NCBI GenBank assembly: GCA_900199595.1
Contig: FZRB01000009.1
Location: 1 to 64,000, forward strand
Length of the DNA stretch: 64,000 nucleotides
Direction: 5' to 3'
Origin: Lachnospiraceae bacterium
GTDB lineage: Bacteria; Bacillota; Clostridia; Lachnospirales; Lachnospiraceae
Position 1 is the first letter of the stretch. Each line of letters opens with the position of its first letter. A program made the position numbers and the translations under genes. This document shows positions 37,405-46,499 of this stretch, one piece after another. The notes beneath the pieces were generated by a model that was given only the letters and a program-made list of their open reading frames with translations, made no database searches and had not been told where the DNA came from.

Positions 37405-38442
37405 CTACTTAAATCTGAACGGACTATATATAAAATCACTTATCTTAAGCATATTCAAAAGCATAAAGTACCGTCTATGCAGATAGAGATACAGTATTAT
37501 ATATATCTTTTTATTATATTTAAAGACCTCTATACCGTATTTTTTTAAATCCTCTCCCGTAAATACAGCCTGTCTCTGAAAAGCGGAAAGAAACCTTGAC
37601 TTTTTGTTGAAAGGTATTTTCGCACTTTTATAATTAAGATGCTGAATCATGGGATAAACGTATTGTTCAGTAAAGCACTTTGCCCTGACAATAGGATCAA
37701 CCGGTCCTTCCAGACTTTTTATATATTTTTCCTCCAATTTCAAACATTTAAAAAGAGACGAAAAATAATTCTTATCAAACTTGGCCGTGGTACTGTGTTG
37801 ATTTCTCATTTCCCAAACATAATAAACCTTTGAATTAAATCCCAGCACCTTACAAAAAGGAAGTATGCTCAGATTAAAGGCCAGATCCTCATTTCCGAAT
37901 CTCATGCTTTCATCGAAGGTTATATTATTCTTACGGATTATATCACCTCTGTATAACGCATTCCATACCGCATTACTGCTTCTTATAACAGAATACTGAT
38001 CATTATAATCCTTATCTATAATTGTATCTGGAATGATAATGTGATTCTGAAAAACCTTGCCATTTTCATTGGTTATTCTTTTGGCTCTGCTATATCTCAT
38101 CAGATCGACATTATTTTTCTTAGCCAGCTTATAATTATCCATAAGAAGCCCCGGAAGAAACTTATCATCATTATCGCAAAATGTAATATATTCTCCCTTT
38201 GCCAGCTTTAAGCCCTCATTTCTTGCAGAACAGATTCCTCCGTTAACCTTATGAAGTGCTATAATACGGCTATCTTTCTTCGAATATTCATCACAGATCA
38301 AACCGCTTGTATCCTTTGAACCATCATCGACAAGTATCAGTTCATAATTCGTAAAGGACTGCTCAAGTATCGAATCAATTGCAGATGATAAATACTTCTC
38401 CGAATTATATACAGGCATTATTATTGAAATATCTGGTTTCAT
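37405..38442 (-). CDS. GT2 family glycosyltransferase
   Basis: 345 residues. SIIMPVYNSEKYLSSAIDS opens the GT2 fold, VDDGSKD binds the nucleotide and FCDNDDKFLPG is the metal motif. The C-terminal 120 residues are helical and basic, probably lying on the membrane. Donor and acceptor unknown. Confidence 0.88.
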   Translation of the reverse strand: MKPDISIIMPVYNSEKYLSSAIDSILEQSFTNYELILVDDGSKDTSGLICDEYSKKDSRIIALHKVNGGICSARNEGLKLAKGEYITFCDNDDKFLPGLLMDNYKLAKKNNVDLMRYSRAKRITNENGKVFQNHIIIPDTIIDKDYNDQYSVIRSSNAVWNALYRGDIIRKNNITFDESMRFGNEDLAFNLSILPFCKVLGFNSKVYYVWEMRNQHSTTAKFDKNYFSSLFKCLKLEEKYIKSLEGPVDPIVRAKCFTEQYVYPMIQHLNYKSAKIPFNKKSRFLSAFQRQAVFTGEDLKKYGIEVFKYNKKIYIILYLYLHRRYFMLLNMLKISDFIYSPFRFK

Positions 38443-38468
38443 AAATGATTTCCTTTTATAAACTTTAC

Positions 38469-39434
38469 CTATACCTTATGACGAAAAACCGCCCAGGATA
38501 GATTGATATTATCCGTTATATTATTAGTTTTAAAAAACTTGTGGAAGGCTACAACTCGTTTAAATCTGTTTGAAGAACTACACATTTCTAAGTACTTGTC
38601 GTAGTACAATCTGTCTTCTGCTTTCATCCTGTCTCCAAAGCATTTGAAGAATTCTCCATTCTGCTTTTTTCTTTTTCTCAAACGTTTAAGAGATTTTTCC
38701 ATTGTTTTATGATATCTCTTCACAGGAGAATCAAATAAATGCACAATGGCATTAAATGTATCTTTAACAAATGAAGGTCTTTTTATTGCCCCTATCGTAT
38801 TATTCGAATGTTGTCTGTAAAGATGAAGACTTTCATCCACCTTAAATATATTACCAAAAAACGTTGAGTACATCACAATCCACCAGTCATGCATAAAACA
38901 TTGCCGAGGAAGTATTCCAATAGCTTCCCTAAGATAGTCATCAATCAGCATGACGCATCCCGGAACATAATTATTCATCAAGATGAATTCCTTTTTGTTT
39001 GAATAATGAATATCTGTTATAAAGCTTTCTGATTTAGTATTCAAATCAGAATCTACAACCTTCAAATCACAGTAAACAAGACAGTTTTCTGTGTGAACCT
39101 CATCATATTTTTTTACAAGCTTCTCTGCCTTTTCCGGAAGCCAGACATCATCCTGATCGGTAAACATATATAGCTCTGCCTTAGGGCAGATATCAAAAAG
39201 GTAAAGGAAATTCTGCTTTGCGCCCCCAAGTTTTTTGTCCCTGTTGAGTAAAACAATCTTATCAGGATACTGCCTGCAATAATCATCGATTATATTCACT
39301 GTATCATCAGTAGAACAGTCATCACTTATATAAAGCATCCAATCCTGATAGGTCTGATTTATAATAGAATCAATCTGTTCTTTTATGAATTTCTCACCAT
39401 TATATGTAGCCATCATTATATGGACTCTAGCCAT
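38469..39434 (-). CDS. GT2 family glycosyltransferase, rhamnosyltransferase-like
   Basis: 321 residues. IMMATYNGEKFIKEQIDS and FTDQDDVWLPEKAEKL are the marks of the alpha-rhamnosyltransferase-like GT2 branch, though that branch also uses other sugars. Its start overlaps the end of the flippase gene by eight bases, so the two are coupled. rfbC near 62.1 kb could belong to a rhamnose-type donor pathway, but the other rml genes are not here. Confidence 0.88.
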   Translation of the reverse strand: MARVHIMMATYNGEKFIKEQIDSIINQTYQDWMLYISDDCSTDDTVNIIDDYCRQYPDKIVLLNRDKKLGGAKQNFLYLFDICPKAELYMFTDQDDVWLPEKAEKLVKKYDEVHTENCLVYCDLKVVDSDLNTKSESFITDIHYSNKKEFILMNNYVPGCVMLIDDYLREAIGILPRQCFMHDWWIVMYSTFFGNIFKVDESLHLYRQHSNNTIGAIKRPSFVKDTFNAIVHLFDSPVKRYHKTMEKSLKRLRKRKKQNGEFFKCFGDRMKAEDRLYYDKYLEMCSSSNRFKRVVAFHKFFKTNNITDNINLSWAVFRHKV

Positions 39435-40887
39435 TTATCTTTCTCCTCAAAATCTTTCTCGCTTCATCAAGAAGCCCTAGGAAGAATTCACTTTTCATAA
39501 GCCACAATACTATAAAATATCCCATAGTTCCGAATATAACTTCTACGAAAATACATGCAATATTATTAGTCAGATTCAGTGCACGCATAATCAACCATAC
39601 TACCGGATAAGACAATGCTGCAATCACATCCTTATAGACATCAGTGAATATATCTTTCATATCCATAAGCTTTTTTGAATATACGATACATACAATAAAT
39701 ATTACCATTTCGGTAATAACCGTAGCAACTGCAGCTCCGTTCTGTGCCCAAAAGGGAATAAATAATGAATTTAAAATAAAATTAGTTGCCGCTCCCAACA
39801 AAGTGGCAACGAAAGACCATTTTTCTTTTTTAAACGGCATAAATATCTGATAAGCAATAAAGCCGTTCATAATTGAACAAAACAAATTCGGAAGAATTAT
39901 CTTCATAGTAATGGATGCATCTACAAACTTTGCTCCGCTGACAATCATTATTACATTTTTAGAAACAAAGAACAAACCTGTTATAGTAGGTATTGTTGCA
40001 AACATCAGATATTGCATCGTACTTTTGACAAGCTTTCTGAATTCCTTCATATCTTTATTTCCAATATATATAGCAAGCCTGGGAAGAGTCACACCGCTAA
40101 TTGCAGTAATAAAGGTACTCAACGCAGTATTAATCTGTGTTGCTGCAGAATAAAGTCCACTGTAATGATCTCCTTTTATCATAGAAATCATGATAACATC
40201 CATATTCAGATATATCTTGGTAGCAAGAGTCATTCCAAAGATAATGAGTATCGGTTTCATATGATGAAGTATTTTTAAACCTTTAAACCCAACCTTCCAA
40301 TCAATATAATGTCTACTATGAATAAGATTGAAAATAGATGAACCCGTAGTCGAAATAACAGTCAGAAGTATATATTTATTAGTATCTTCTTTACTCTTTA
40401 CTAATATGAATAGAAGTACAAAAGAAATAACCTGGAAAACAATTGCCCGGATTGTGATATATAAAAAATCCTCATATATTGAATAAAGCCATTCCATGCT
40501 GATAACGCTAAAAAGGAGAACGGCGCTGTATAGTACCAGCTCACTTTTATAAGGTTTAAACTTAGGAATAAATAAAAGCCCAACCAAGATTATATATGAT
40601 ATAACCATCGAAGTCATGTTTATGATAAGCATTTCCCTAGAAAAAACACTTATTTTATGCTTATCCTCTCTCAGTTTTGTTCCTTCGCGGATAGCATAAG
40701 TACTGAGTCCCAGCGAAGCAATCAATTGTAGATATACTATTACTGATGAAACAAATCGAACCTTTCCCATGCCCTCAGTCAGAAGTATCCTGCTGGCATA
40801 TGAAAAAGTGAGCAATGGAAAAAGAATCGTTGTTGTTATTCTAATGTAATTTAATATGATATTAACTTTTAATGATTTTATTTCCAT
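39427..40887 (-). CDS. Wzx-like polysaccharide flippase
   Basis: About 486 residues with 12-14 hydrophobic segments in the MATE/MVF-superfamily pattern. It should flip undecaprenyl-diphosphate-linked repeat units across the membrane. The start at 40887 (MEIKSLKVN) has GGTGG at a good distance; the in-frame GTG nine bases earlier overlaps it. LNYIRITTTILFPLLTFSYA is the usual O-antigen flippase opening. A flippase beside the ABC exporter further along the locus indicates two export routes. Confidence 0.9.
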   Translation of the reverse strand: MEIKSLKVNIILNYIRITTTILFPLLTFSYASRILLTEGMGKVRFVSSVIVYLQLIASLGLSTYAIREGTKLREDKHKISVFSREMLIINMTSMVISYIILVGLLFIPKFKPYKSELVLYSAVLLFSVISMEWLYSIYEDFLYITIRAIVFQVISFVLLFILVKSKEDTNKYILLTVISTTGSSIFNLIHSRHYIDWKVGFKGLKILHHMKPILIIFGMTLATKIYLNMDVIMISMIKGDHYSGLYSAATQINTALSTFITAISGVTLPRLAIYIGNKDMKEFRKLVKSTMQYLMFATIPTITGLFFVSKNVIMIVSGAKFVDASITMKIILPNLFCSIMNGFIAYQIFMPFKKEKWSFVATLLGAATNFILNSLFIPFWAQNGAAVATVITEMVIFIVCIVYSKKLMDMKDIFTDVYKDVIAALSYPVVWLIMRALNLTNNIACIFVEVIFGTMGYFIVLWLMKSEFFLGLLDEARKILRRKING

Positions 40888-40912
40888 TTTTACCACCGAG
40901 GTATCAATATCA

Positions 40913-43606
40913 TTATATGTTCTTATTTACTATAATAATTACAATATACAAAAGCATATAAACATAATTTATTGAATTAAACAACAAGGTATTATTAATC
41001 AATTTGATTTTTTTATTTTCCTCAAATGATATATTCTTGGAAAGCGAAATAAACGGAAGCATTAGTATTGGTATGAAATATCTTCCCTGGACTCCGGCTA
41101 TGGCGTTATTATCAATTGATGTTGACGCCACAAGCATAGATAAAAGCACCAATCCAAGACACCCCAAAAATGCAAAGCCTACAAGAACCCTGACAAAAAC
41201 ACCATATTTTATATTTTTACTTCTATCAACATATCCCAGTATCAAAAGAACAACTATAATAATTATTACGTTCCACCAAGAAATCATATAATTCAGGGAT
41301 CCCAGTCTTCCTCCCAACATTGTATCAATATAATAATCTGTTTTATCAACAAATGTATTGATAAAAAGCATAAGAGTCATAACCGGATCATTTATTATAT
41401 CTGATAAAGTATACATACTCTCGCCATTAAATCCATTTACATTGGCCACCTGCTGAACATGCATTCTGTTGATCATACTTATAATATTGTTTTGCAAATA
41501 AGAAATAATGATAAAAAGACCAACACTTAAAAAATATATTACCTTCTTCTTATCAACTCCATTCTTTATAGGAATAATAAACAAAATCAGAAGAAGAGGT
41601 AGATAAACCCCACCCTTAACGCTGGCAAGAGTCATAGTTAAAATCAGCATAATTACAGCATCTGTTCTTGACACTTTTTCATTCGTTGCTATATATCGAT
41701 AACAATAAGCAATAAACAAAAATGCAAAGGCATTCAATATACAGTCATAAGAAAAAGAAGCTGCCTGCTGAAGCGAAATTGGAAGCGTGGCGATAACAGC
41801 CAACACACCTTTCTTATCTGGCAGAATTTTAATCGAAGCATATGTCAGTAACACATAAGATATAAGATTAAACAAACGACCAAGCAGAAGCATCATATAT
41901 GTATTCATACAAAGCAGTCTGGCAAAGGTAATACCTATTGCTGCAGGAAGATAGAATATTACTCCTGCATTACTGATGGCATCAGTTCCATAGCTTTCCT
42001 CAAGACTCACGTCAACCTTGTCATCTAGGATAGAATAATATATCTTTCGATACATATGCATATCAGCTGCATGTTCATTAGCATATTCAGTTTCTATATC
42101 ATCTTTTCTTTTATATAGATAACTGATTCTATTGCTGTCCTCAATTCCAAGAATATGATTTGATATTTTGTAAGCTGTGTCAACATGTGAATTTTCATCC
42201 GGAACCACATATACAGGAATAATAAACAAATATAATAGTCCAAACAAAAACGCCAGTCTGAGAAACGCCTTTTCGACAGAAATCTGTCTGATTATAAAAA
42301 CATACCATATGGTAAAGAGCACGATATAAATAGCAAGAATATATAATGCATATATTCTGATAAAGAATCCGTTATCCTTATAATTCGCCGTAATAAGCGG
42401 TGTTAAACCTTGTCTAGCTCCATTTATAAAGCATTCCGATTTTGTTGATACATCTCCGCATCTGATAAATAAAGATTCATCCTTAAAATCTATTGGTTCT
42501 ATAATTAGTTTTATTTTTTTGTTCTTGGATTTTGTAAACTCCTTTTGAAAATTTATAATAATATCTGAGTAGTCTTCTGAGATACCTCCGACTTTTATTA
42601 TTGAATCATTGTAAACATATTTTCCCGTTTTTTCCTCAACCAATACGCGGATTGCTGAGTTCTTTTTCAAGTTAGTTCCTTTTACTCTAAGAGTAATTGA
42701 TGACAGATAATTCTGATCGGCAGTGAATATCTGACACAATTCCTTTGTATTCGAATCAATAACAAGTTCACAAATGTTCTTAGGTTTTTTAAGTACTTCT
42801 ACGCATTCCTTGTCTATGAGCAATTCCCGCACGTACCACTTATATATAAAGAAAGCAAACCCCATATATATAAGCGAAATCACCATAAAAACAATAATTC
42901 TTTTGTGTTTTGCAAAAAAGTGTCTACTAATGTCTACTATTCTAGTTTCTTTCTTTCCCTTTTGTATATCTTTAGCTTTATTCGTATCAGTCATTGGCCA
43001 AAAATATGCAAGAAGAAGCATCAGCAAAACAACTAAACCCTTAACGAAACATGAGCTATTGATATTTTGTTTAGTAAGATATACGGCCGATAAAACAAGA
43101 ACACTCTCCTTTGTTACACCATTTATCGAAAACTTAGATTTATAATTTGAGTTTTTACTAGTACAAAGGTAAGGAATCGTTCTTATGTTTTCTCCTGTGA
43201 TTATCAGTGTGACTTCTCTGTTCTTTGATTGCTCCACAGGAAGTTCAACAAACAAACCCGAGTTTACTGCTTCATTGCGAAGTATCATCTCATTTTTAAC
43301 AATAACATCCTTGGTTTTAGTATCTAATAATGTAAAGATTATCTTTTCATCAACAAAGTTTTTACTGTAAGTCGAAAGCTTAACCGAAACTCCCTGAAAA
43401 TTCTCTCTGTTAATTTTGAATGTAGTTTTTAGCTCAGATCCTTTGGTAATGCCTATCTGTCCATCAATTGTCGTTCCGTATTTTTCACTCGACCAGTCTT
43501 CTTTCTCCTGGAACCCAAAATAGCAGCTAATGATTATGATCATCGCTGCTGCTATAATGTAGAGTGGTTTTCTATGTTTAGTTGTGAAATCTTTTATTTT
43601 TTCCAT
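40913..43606 (-). CDS. Long DUF2142 family membrane protein
   Basis: 897 residues. An N-terminal membrane segment (about 14-30) leads to a strand-rich extracellular domain, two more segments, a second strand-rich domain (about 265-405), and then some 10-11 hydrophobic segments. VPDENSHVDTAYKISNHI is the DUF2142 core block (DE(S/N)xH). Compared with the copy at 27778-29772, it has an extra N-terminal strand domain of the same type, which suggests domain duplication. Probably a GT-C-like transferase acting outside the membrane. AT-rich compared with its neighbours. Confidence 0.8.
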   Translation of the reverse strand: MEKIKDFTTKHRKPLYIIAAAMIIIISCYFGFQEKEDWSSEKYGTTIDGQIGITKGSELKTTFKINRENFQGVSVKLSTYSKNFVDEKIIFTLLDTKTKDVIVKNEMILRNEAVNSGLFVELPVEQSKNREVTLIITGENIRTIPYLCTSKNSNYKSKFSINGVTKESVLVLSAVYLTKQNINSSCFVKGLVVLLMLLLAYFWPMTDTNKAKDIQKGKKETRIVDISRHFFAKHKRIIVFMVISLIYMGFAFFIYKWYVRELLIDKECVEVLKKPKNICELVIDSNTKELCQIFTADQNYLSSITLRVKGTNLKKNSAIRVLVEEKTGKYVYNDSIIKVGGISEDYSDIIINFQKEFTKSKNKKIKLIIEPIDFKDESLFIRCGDVSTKSECFINGARQGLTPLITANYKDNGFFIRIYALYILAIYIVLFTIWYVFIIRQISVEKAFLRLAFLFGLLYLFIIPVYVVPDENSHVDTAYKISNHILGIEDSNRISYLYKRKDDIETEYANEHAADMHMYRKIYYSILDDKVDVSLEESYGTDAISNAGVIFYLPAAIGITFARLLCMNTYMMLLLGRLFNLISYVLLTYASIKILPDKKGVLAVIATLPISLQQAASFSYDCILNAFAFLFIAYCYRYIATNEKVSRTDAVIMLILTMTLASVKGGVYLPLLLILFIIPIKNGVDKKKVIYFLSVGLFIIISYLQNNIISMINRMHVQQVANVNGFNGESMYTLSDIINDPVMTLMLFINTFVDKTDYYIDTMLGGRLGSLNYMISWWNVIIIIVVLLILGYVDRSKNIKYGVFVRVLVGFAFLGCLGLVLLSMLVASTSIDNNAIAGVQGRYFIPILMLPFISLSKNISFEENKKIKLINNTLLFNSINYVYMLLYIVIIIVNKNI

Positions 43607-43613
43607 TTCACTA

Positions 43614-44897
43614 TTACCTAAGTTCTTCCACCATGATTACAGGCTGTTTTTCAAAGCTATATGTCACCATGTCGTCTGATTTCACGCCGTCTTCCATTAT
43701 CTCGTCTCGTTCTTCATCAATTAATCTTTTGGTCTGTCCTGCAACATATCCTTTGACTTTTATACTGCTTCCTGTAAGGAATCTATCCATTACATCTCCC
43801 TCATATATGAGAGTGTAAAGCTCTTCGGGTGAGCTTTCCGGATATGCAGTTATGGTAAAGGTAAGACCTGTTTTTGATATGTTATTTATTATAAATGTAT
43901 CATTTATCTCTGCCATATTTGAAAAATAAGGATTGTCACAGAGAATATCATAAGATACCACGTGGCCATCTGAAACAGCATCTGCAGCCATATTGCCACT
44001 TGATGCACTTTCAACATCCTCTGATCTTACAATCAGAAATGGCATTATCTTTGAAAGCTTATTTCCGTATCCATCATTATCAGTATAGACATTATACTTT
44101 GTAAGTCCCATATAATATCCATAAACCCTTACCTTTTCGCCCTGCTTCAGGTTCGGGATATAAGCCTGCTCTGACGTAAGTCCATAGGTATTATCATATG
44201 TTCCGTACACCATACCGACAGAATCTGTATTTATTCTGAAATAGCTGCTTTCTGCAGTGTCGCCAAAGAACTCTACTACACCATCTACATATATATATGT
44301 GTTATAATATCCCTCTTTTTTTATCAGCTTCTCTGTCAGAGGTTTTGCTTCATCCATAATCTCTGACATCGGTGTAGCATTTATATAGTATTCTGTAGAA
44401 ACCTTCTTACCATTCTCGTATATATCGCTGCGGGCATAAGGAATATCCATGTCATAAATAGTCTCTACAAAGCTTCCAGCCTGCCCCTTTTCAGCCTCAG
44501 AAGCCGAGGCATATTTTCTGACACGCCCATTACGTTTTCCTTCAAGAAACTGTCCTTCCTCAATGGTGCCGTCGGTATAAGTAATTCTTCCCTCACCAGA
44601 GAAAAGGCCTTTCTCCCATTCACCATCATATATAAGCGTATTTCTTTCACCGGTGAAGGTTCCTTTGCCATTTGGCTGTGTATTCTGGAAATCTCCATCA
44701 TATACACCTTTAAAGGTTGTTCCATCCCATACCAGCTCATGCTTTATATTTTCATGGTAAACCTCTGTAGGCGGATGGTATGTCAGGCGAAAACGAAGCA
44801 CCATTATACCAAATGTAATGAAGAAAAGAAGAACAACTGTTGCAGCTATTTTCTTCCATGGGATATGAAATTGTTCTTTCTTGTCTTTTTTATTCAT
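43614..44897 (-). CDS. Membrane-anchored MORN-repeat protein
   Basis: 427 residues, one membrane segment (about 13-31), the rest outside. Residues about 45-125 hold three or four MORN-type repeats (YDGDFQNTQPNGKGTF, YDGEWEKGLFSGEGRITY, EEGQFLEGKRNGRV). The C-terminal 240 residues contain two strand-rich modules around VDGVVEFFGDTAESSYFR and the terminal VKGYVAGQTKRL that look OB-fold-like. It is a paralogue of the next gene upstream with the same order of parts. MORN repeats are binding or scaffolding elements; no enzyme motif seen. It is seven bases ahead of the long DUF2142 gene. Confidence 0.8.
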   Translation of the reverse strand: MNKKDKKEQFHIPWKKIAATVVLLFFITFGIMVLRFRLTYHPPTEVYHENIKHELVWDGTTFKGVYDGDFQNTQPNGKGTFTGERNTLIYDGEWEKGLFSGEGRITYTDGTIEEGQFLEGKRNGRVRKYASASEAEKGQAGSFVETIYDMDIPYARSDIYENGKKVSTEYYINATPMSEIMDEAKPLTEKLIKKEGYYNTYIYVDGVVEFFGDTAESSYFRINTDSVGMVYGTYDNTYGLTSEQAYIPNLKQGEKVRVYGYYMGLTKYNVYTDNDGYGNKLSKIMPFLIVRSEDVESASSGNMAADAVSDGHVVSYDILCDNPYFSNMAEINDTFIINNISKTGLTFTITAYPESSPEELYTLIYEGDVMDRFLTGSSIKVKGYVAGQTKRLIDEERDEIMEDGVKSDDMVTYSFEKQPVIMVEELR

Positions 44898-44939
44898 AAT
44901 CTAATAATAATGCCCTTCAACCATCAGCCTAGCTGACAT

Positions 44940-46328
44940 TTATTTCTTCTTTCTCTTAAATACATGTATGGCAGGATATATGTCATACTCATAAGTAAAT
45001 ACTGTCTGACTATAATCAACCTTTATTCCACTATTCTTTTCAGATAATAAATACTGTTTATCCTTATTCTCATAATAGGATTCTTTATCTTCATCCTTGA
45101 TTCTTTTATACTGTCCATCCAGATATCCGGACACCTTGATTACATCTCCGGACTTTATTATTTCATCATCCGATGAATTGAAGAATAAAGTATAAAGTTC
45201 CTGCTGTGATTCATCAAGATCCTCTTGTTCCTTTGGAAATGATATCAGATATAATTTCTTTCCTATCCTTATGACTTCCTTTACCACGTATTTGCCGGAA
45301 ACCCATCTGGTATAATTTTCATAAGGAGTATTCAGAAGCTCCTGATAAGATATCTCTCTTTTTTCATCTGAATCATTTTTCTCTGATTTGTCTGTCTCGA
45401 CTTTTTCTTCAGATCTAGGAGCTTCCTCAAGAACATATCCGGAAATTGGTTTAATTACCGGATACTCAAATCCATAAGCATCTGAATCCTTGAATACACA
45501 GCATTTTGATATATCGGAAAATGTACCATATATCTTTACTTTATCTCCCACCTTTAATGTAGGCATATTAACCTGTTTAAGATATTTACCAAGACTGTTT
45601 GAGTAGCTTCCTATTACCATTCCGATACTGTCTGTATCGATTCTGAAGTATTCGCTTTCTGCTGTTTCTCCTGAGAAGCATACCGTGCCTTCTACATAGA
45701 CAGTTTTATCAATATATGTTTTTTCTGAAATCACTTCCGGTGTAAGCTCCATAGCTTTCTTCTCAATACTTTTAAGAGTCTTACCCTTATAGTACCATTT
45801 CGTTTTAGCCTCTACTCCATCCTCGTAATAAATCCTGCAGCCATATAAAGTATTTTCATTATATCTGGCAACGGTATATGTATTTTCGTTCTCATATTCC
45901 TTTACCATTCCATGTCTTTTACCGCCTTCATATGAACCCTTCTCATATGAGCCATCTATATATGTTATCTTTCCGCTGCCATCGAATTTGCCTTTTTTCC
46001 ATGCGCCTGAATATGTAAGTTTCTCGTCATCACTGACAAAAACGCCCTTACCGTGGGGCTTTTCATTTTTCATCTTTCCCTTGTATATTCCGGTATATTC
46101 CTTACCCTGCCACTTAACGGTTATCTGGGTTGATTTAGCATCAGTAACAGGAGCATCTGTATCCGTAGCGTCAGTTGCGCTGGAGCTGTTTGCATCAGAA
46201 AGAAGCCCTTTGCTCTTTGCCAGGGCTATTCCTCCAAAAACGGTGCACACAAAAAGAATGGTACAGATAATCCATACCATATTACTCTTTTTTGAATTCT
46301 CATCTATTTCAGTATCATTATTACTCAT
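44940..46328 (-). CDS. Membrane-anchored MORN-repeat protein
   Basis: 462 residues: membrane segment at about 18-36, then an acidic Ser/Thr/Asp-rich linker, MORN-type repeats (about 75-150: YTGIYKGKMKNEKPHGKGVF, YSGAWKKGKFDGSGKITY, EKGSYEGGKRHGMV), and a C-terminal region with two strand modules (VEGTVCFSGETAESEYFR and VSGYLDGQYKRI). The arrangement is the same as in the gene at 43614-44897, pointing to tandem duplication. It has its own predicted promoter. Role unknown; surface scaffold is an inference. Confidence 0.8.
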   Translation of the reverse strand: MSNNDTEIDENSKKSNMVWIICTILFVCTVFGGIALAKSKGLLSDANSSSATDATDTDAPVTDAKSTQITVKWQGKEYTGIYKGKMKNEKPHGKGVFVSDDEKLTYSGAWKKGKFDGSGKITYIDGSYEKGSYEGGKRHGMVKEYENENTYTVARYNENTLYGCRIYYEDGVEAKTKWYYKGKTLKSIEKKAMELTPEVISEKTYIDKTVYVEGTVCFSGETAESEYFRIDTDSIGMVIGSYSNSLGKYLKQVNMPTLKVGDKVKIYGTFSDISKCCVFKDSDAYGFEYPVIKPISGYVLEEAPRSEEKVETDKSEKNDSDEKREISYQELLNTPYENYTRWVSGKYVVKEVIRIGKKLYLISFPKEQEDLDESQQELYTLFFNSSDDEIIKSGDVIKVSGYLDGQYKRIKDEDKESYYENKDKQYLLSEKNSGIKVDYSQTVFTYEYDIYPAIHVFKRKKK

Positions 46329-46426
46329 AATAAATAAGGTAATTCCTTTTGATTATAATTCGTATCTAAACAAGTATTAAATTTTAGTAAACTTCGCTGT
46401 AAAAAAGATTAAACAACTAAATAATA

Positions 46427-46455
46427 ATTATACCATATTATCAATGTTAATCCAA
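46427..46455 (-). promoter_or_regulatory. Predicted sigma-A promoter inside the polymer locus, before the MORN genes
   Basis: Minus-strand TTGGAT (46450-46455) and TATAAT (46427-46432) are 17 bases apart in the 171-base gap, which holds nothing else recognised. It would drive the MORN-DUF2142-flippase part of the locus. Confidence 0.6.
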
Positions 46456-46499
46456 CTTATTAAAATATATTGTCATTAACGCAAATAGTAATAATAGCA

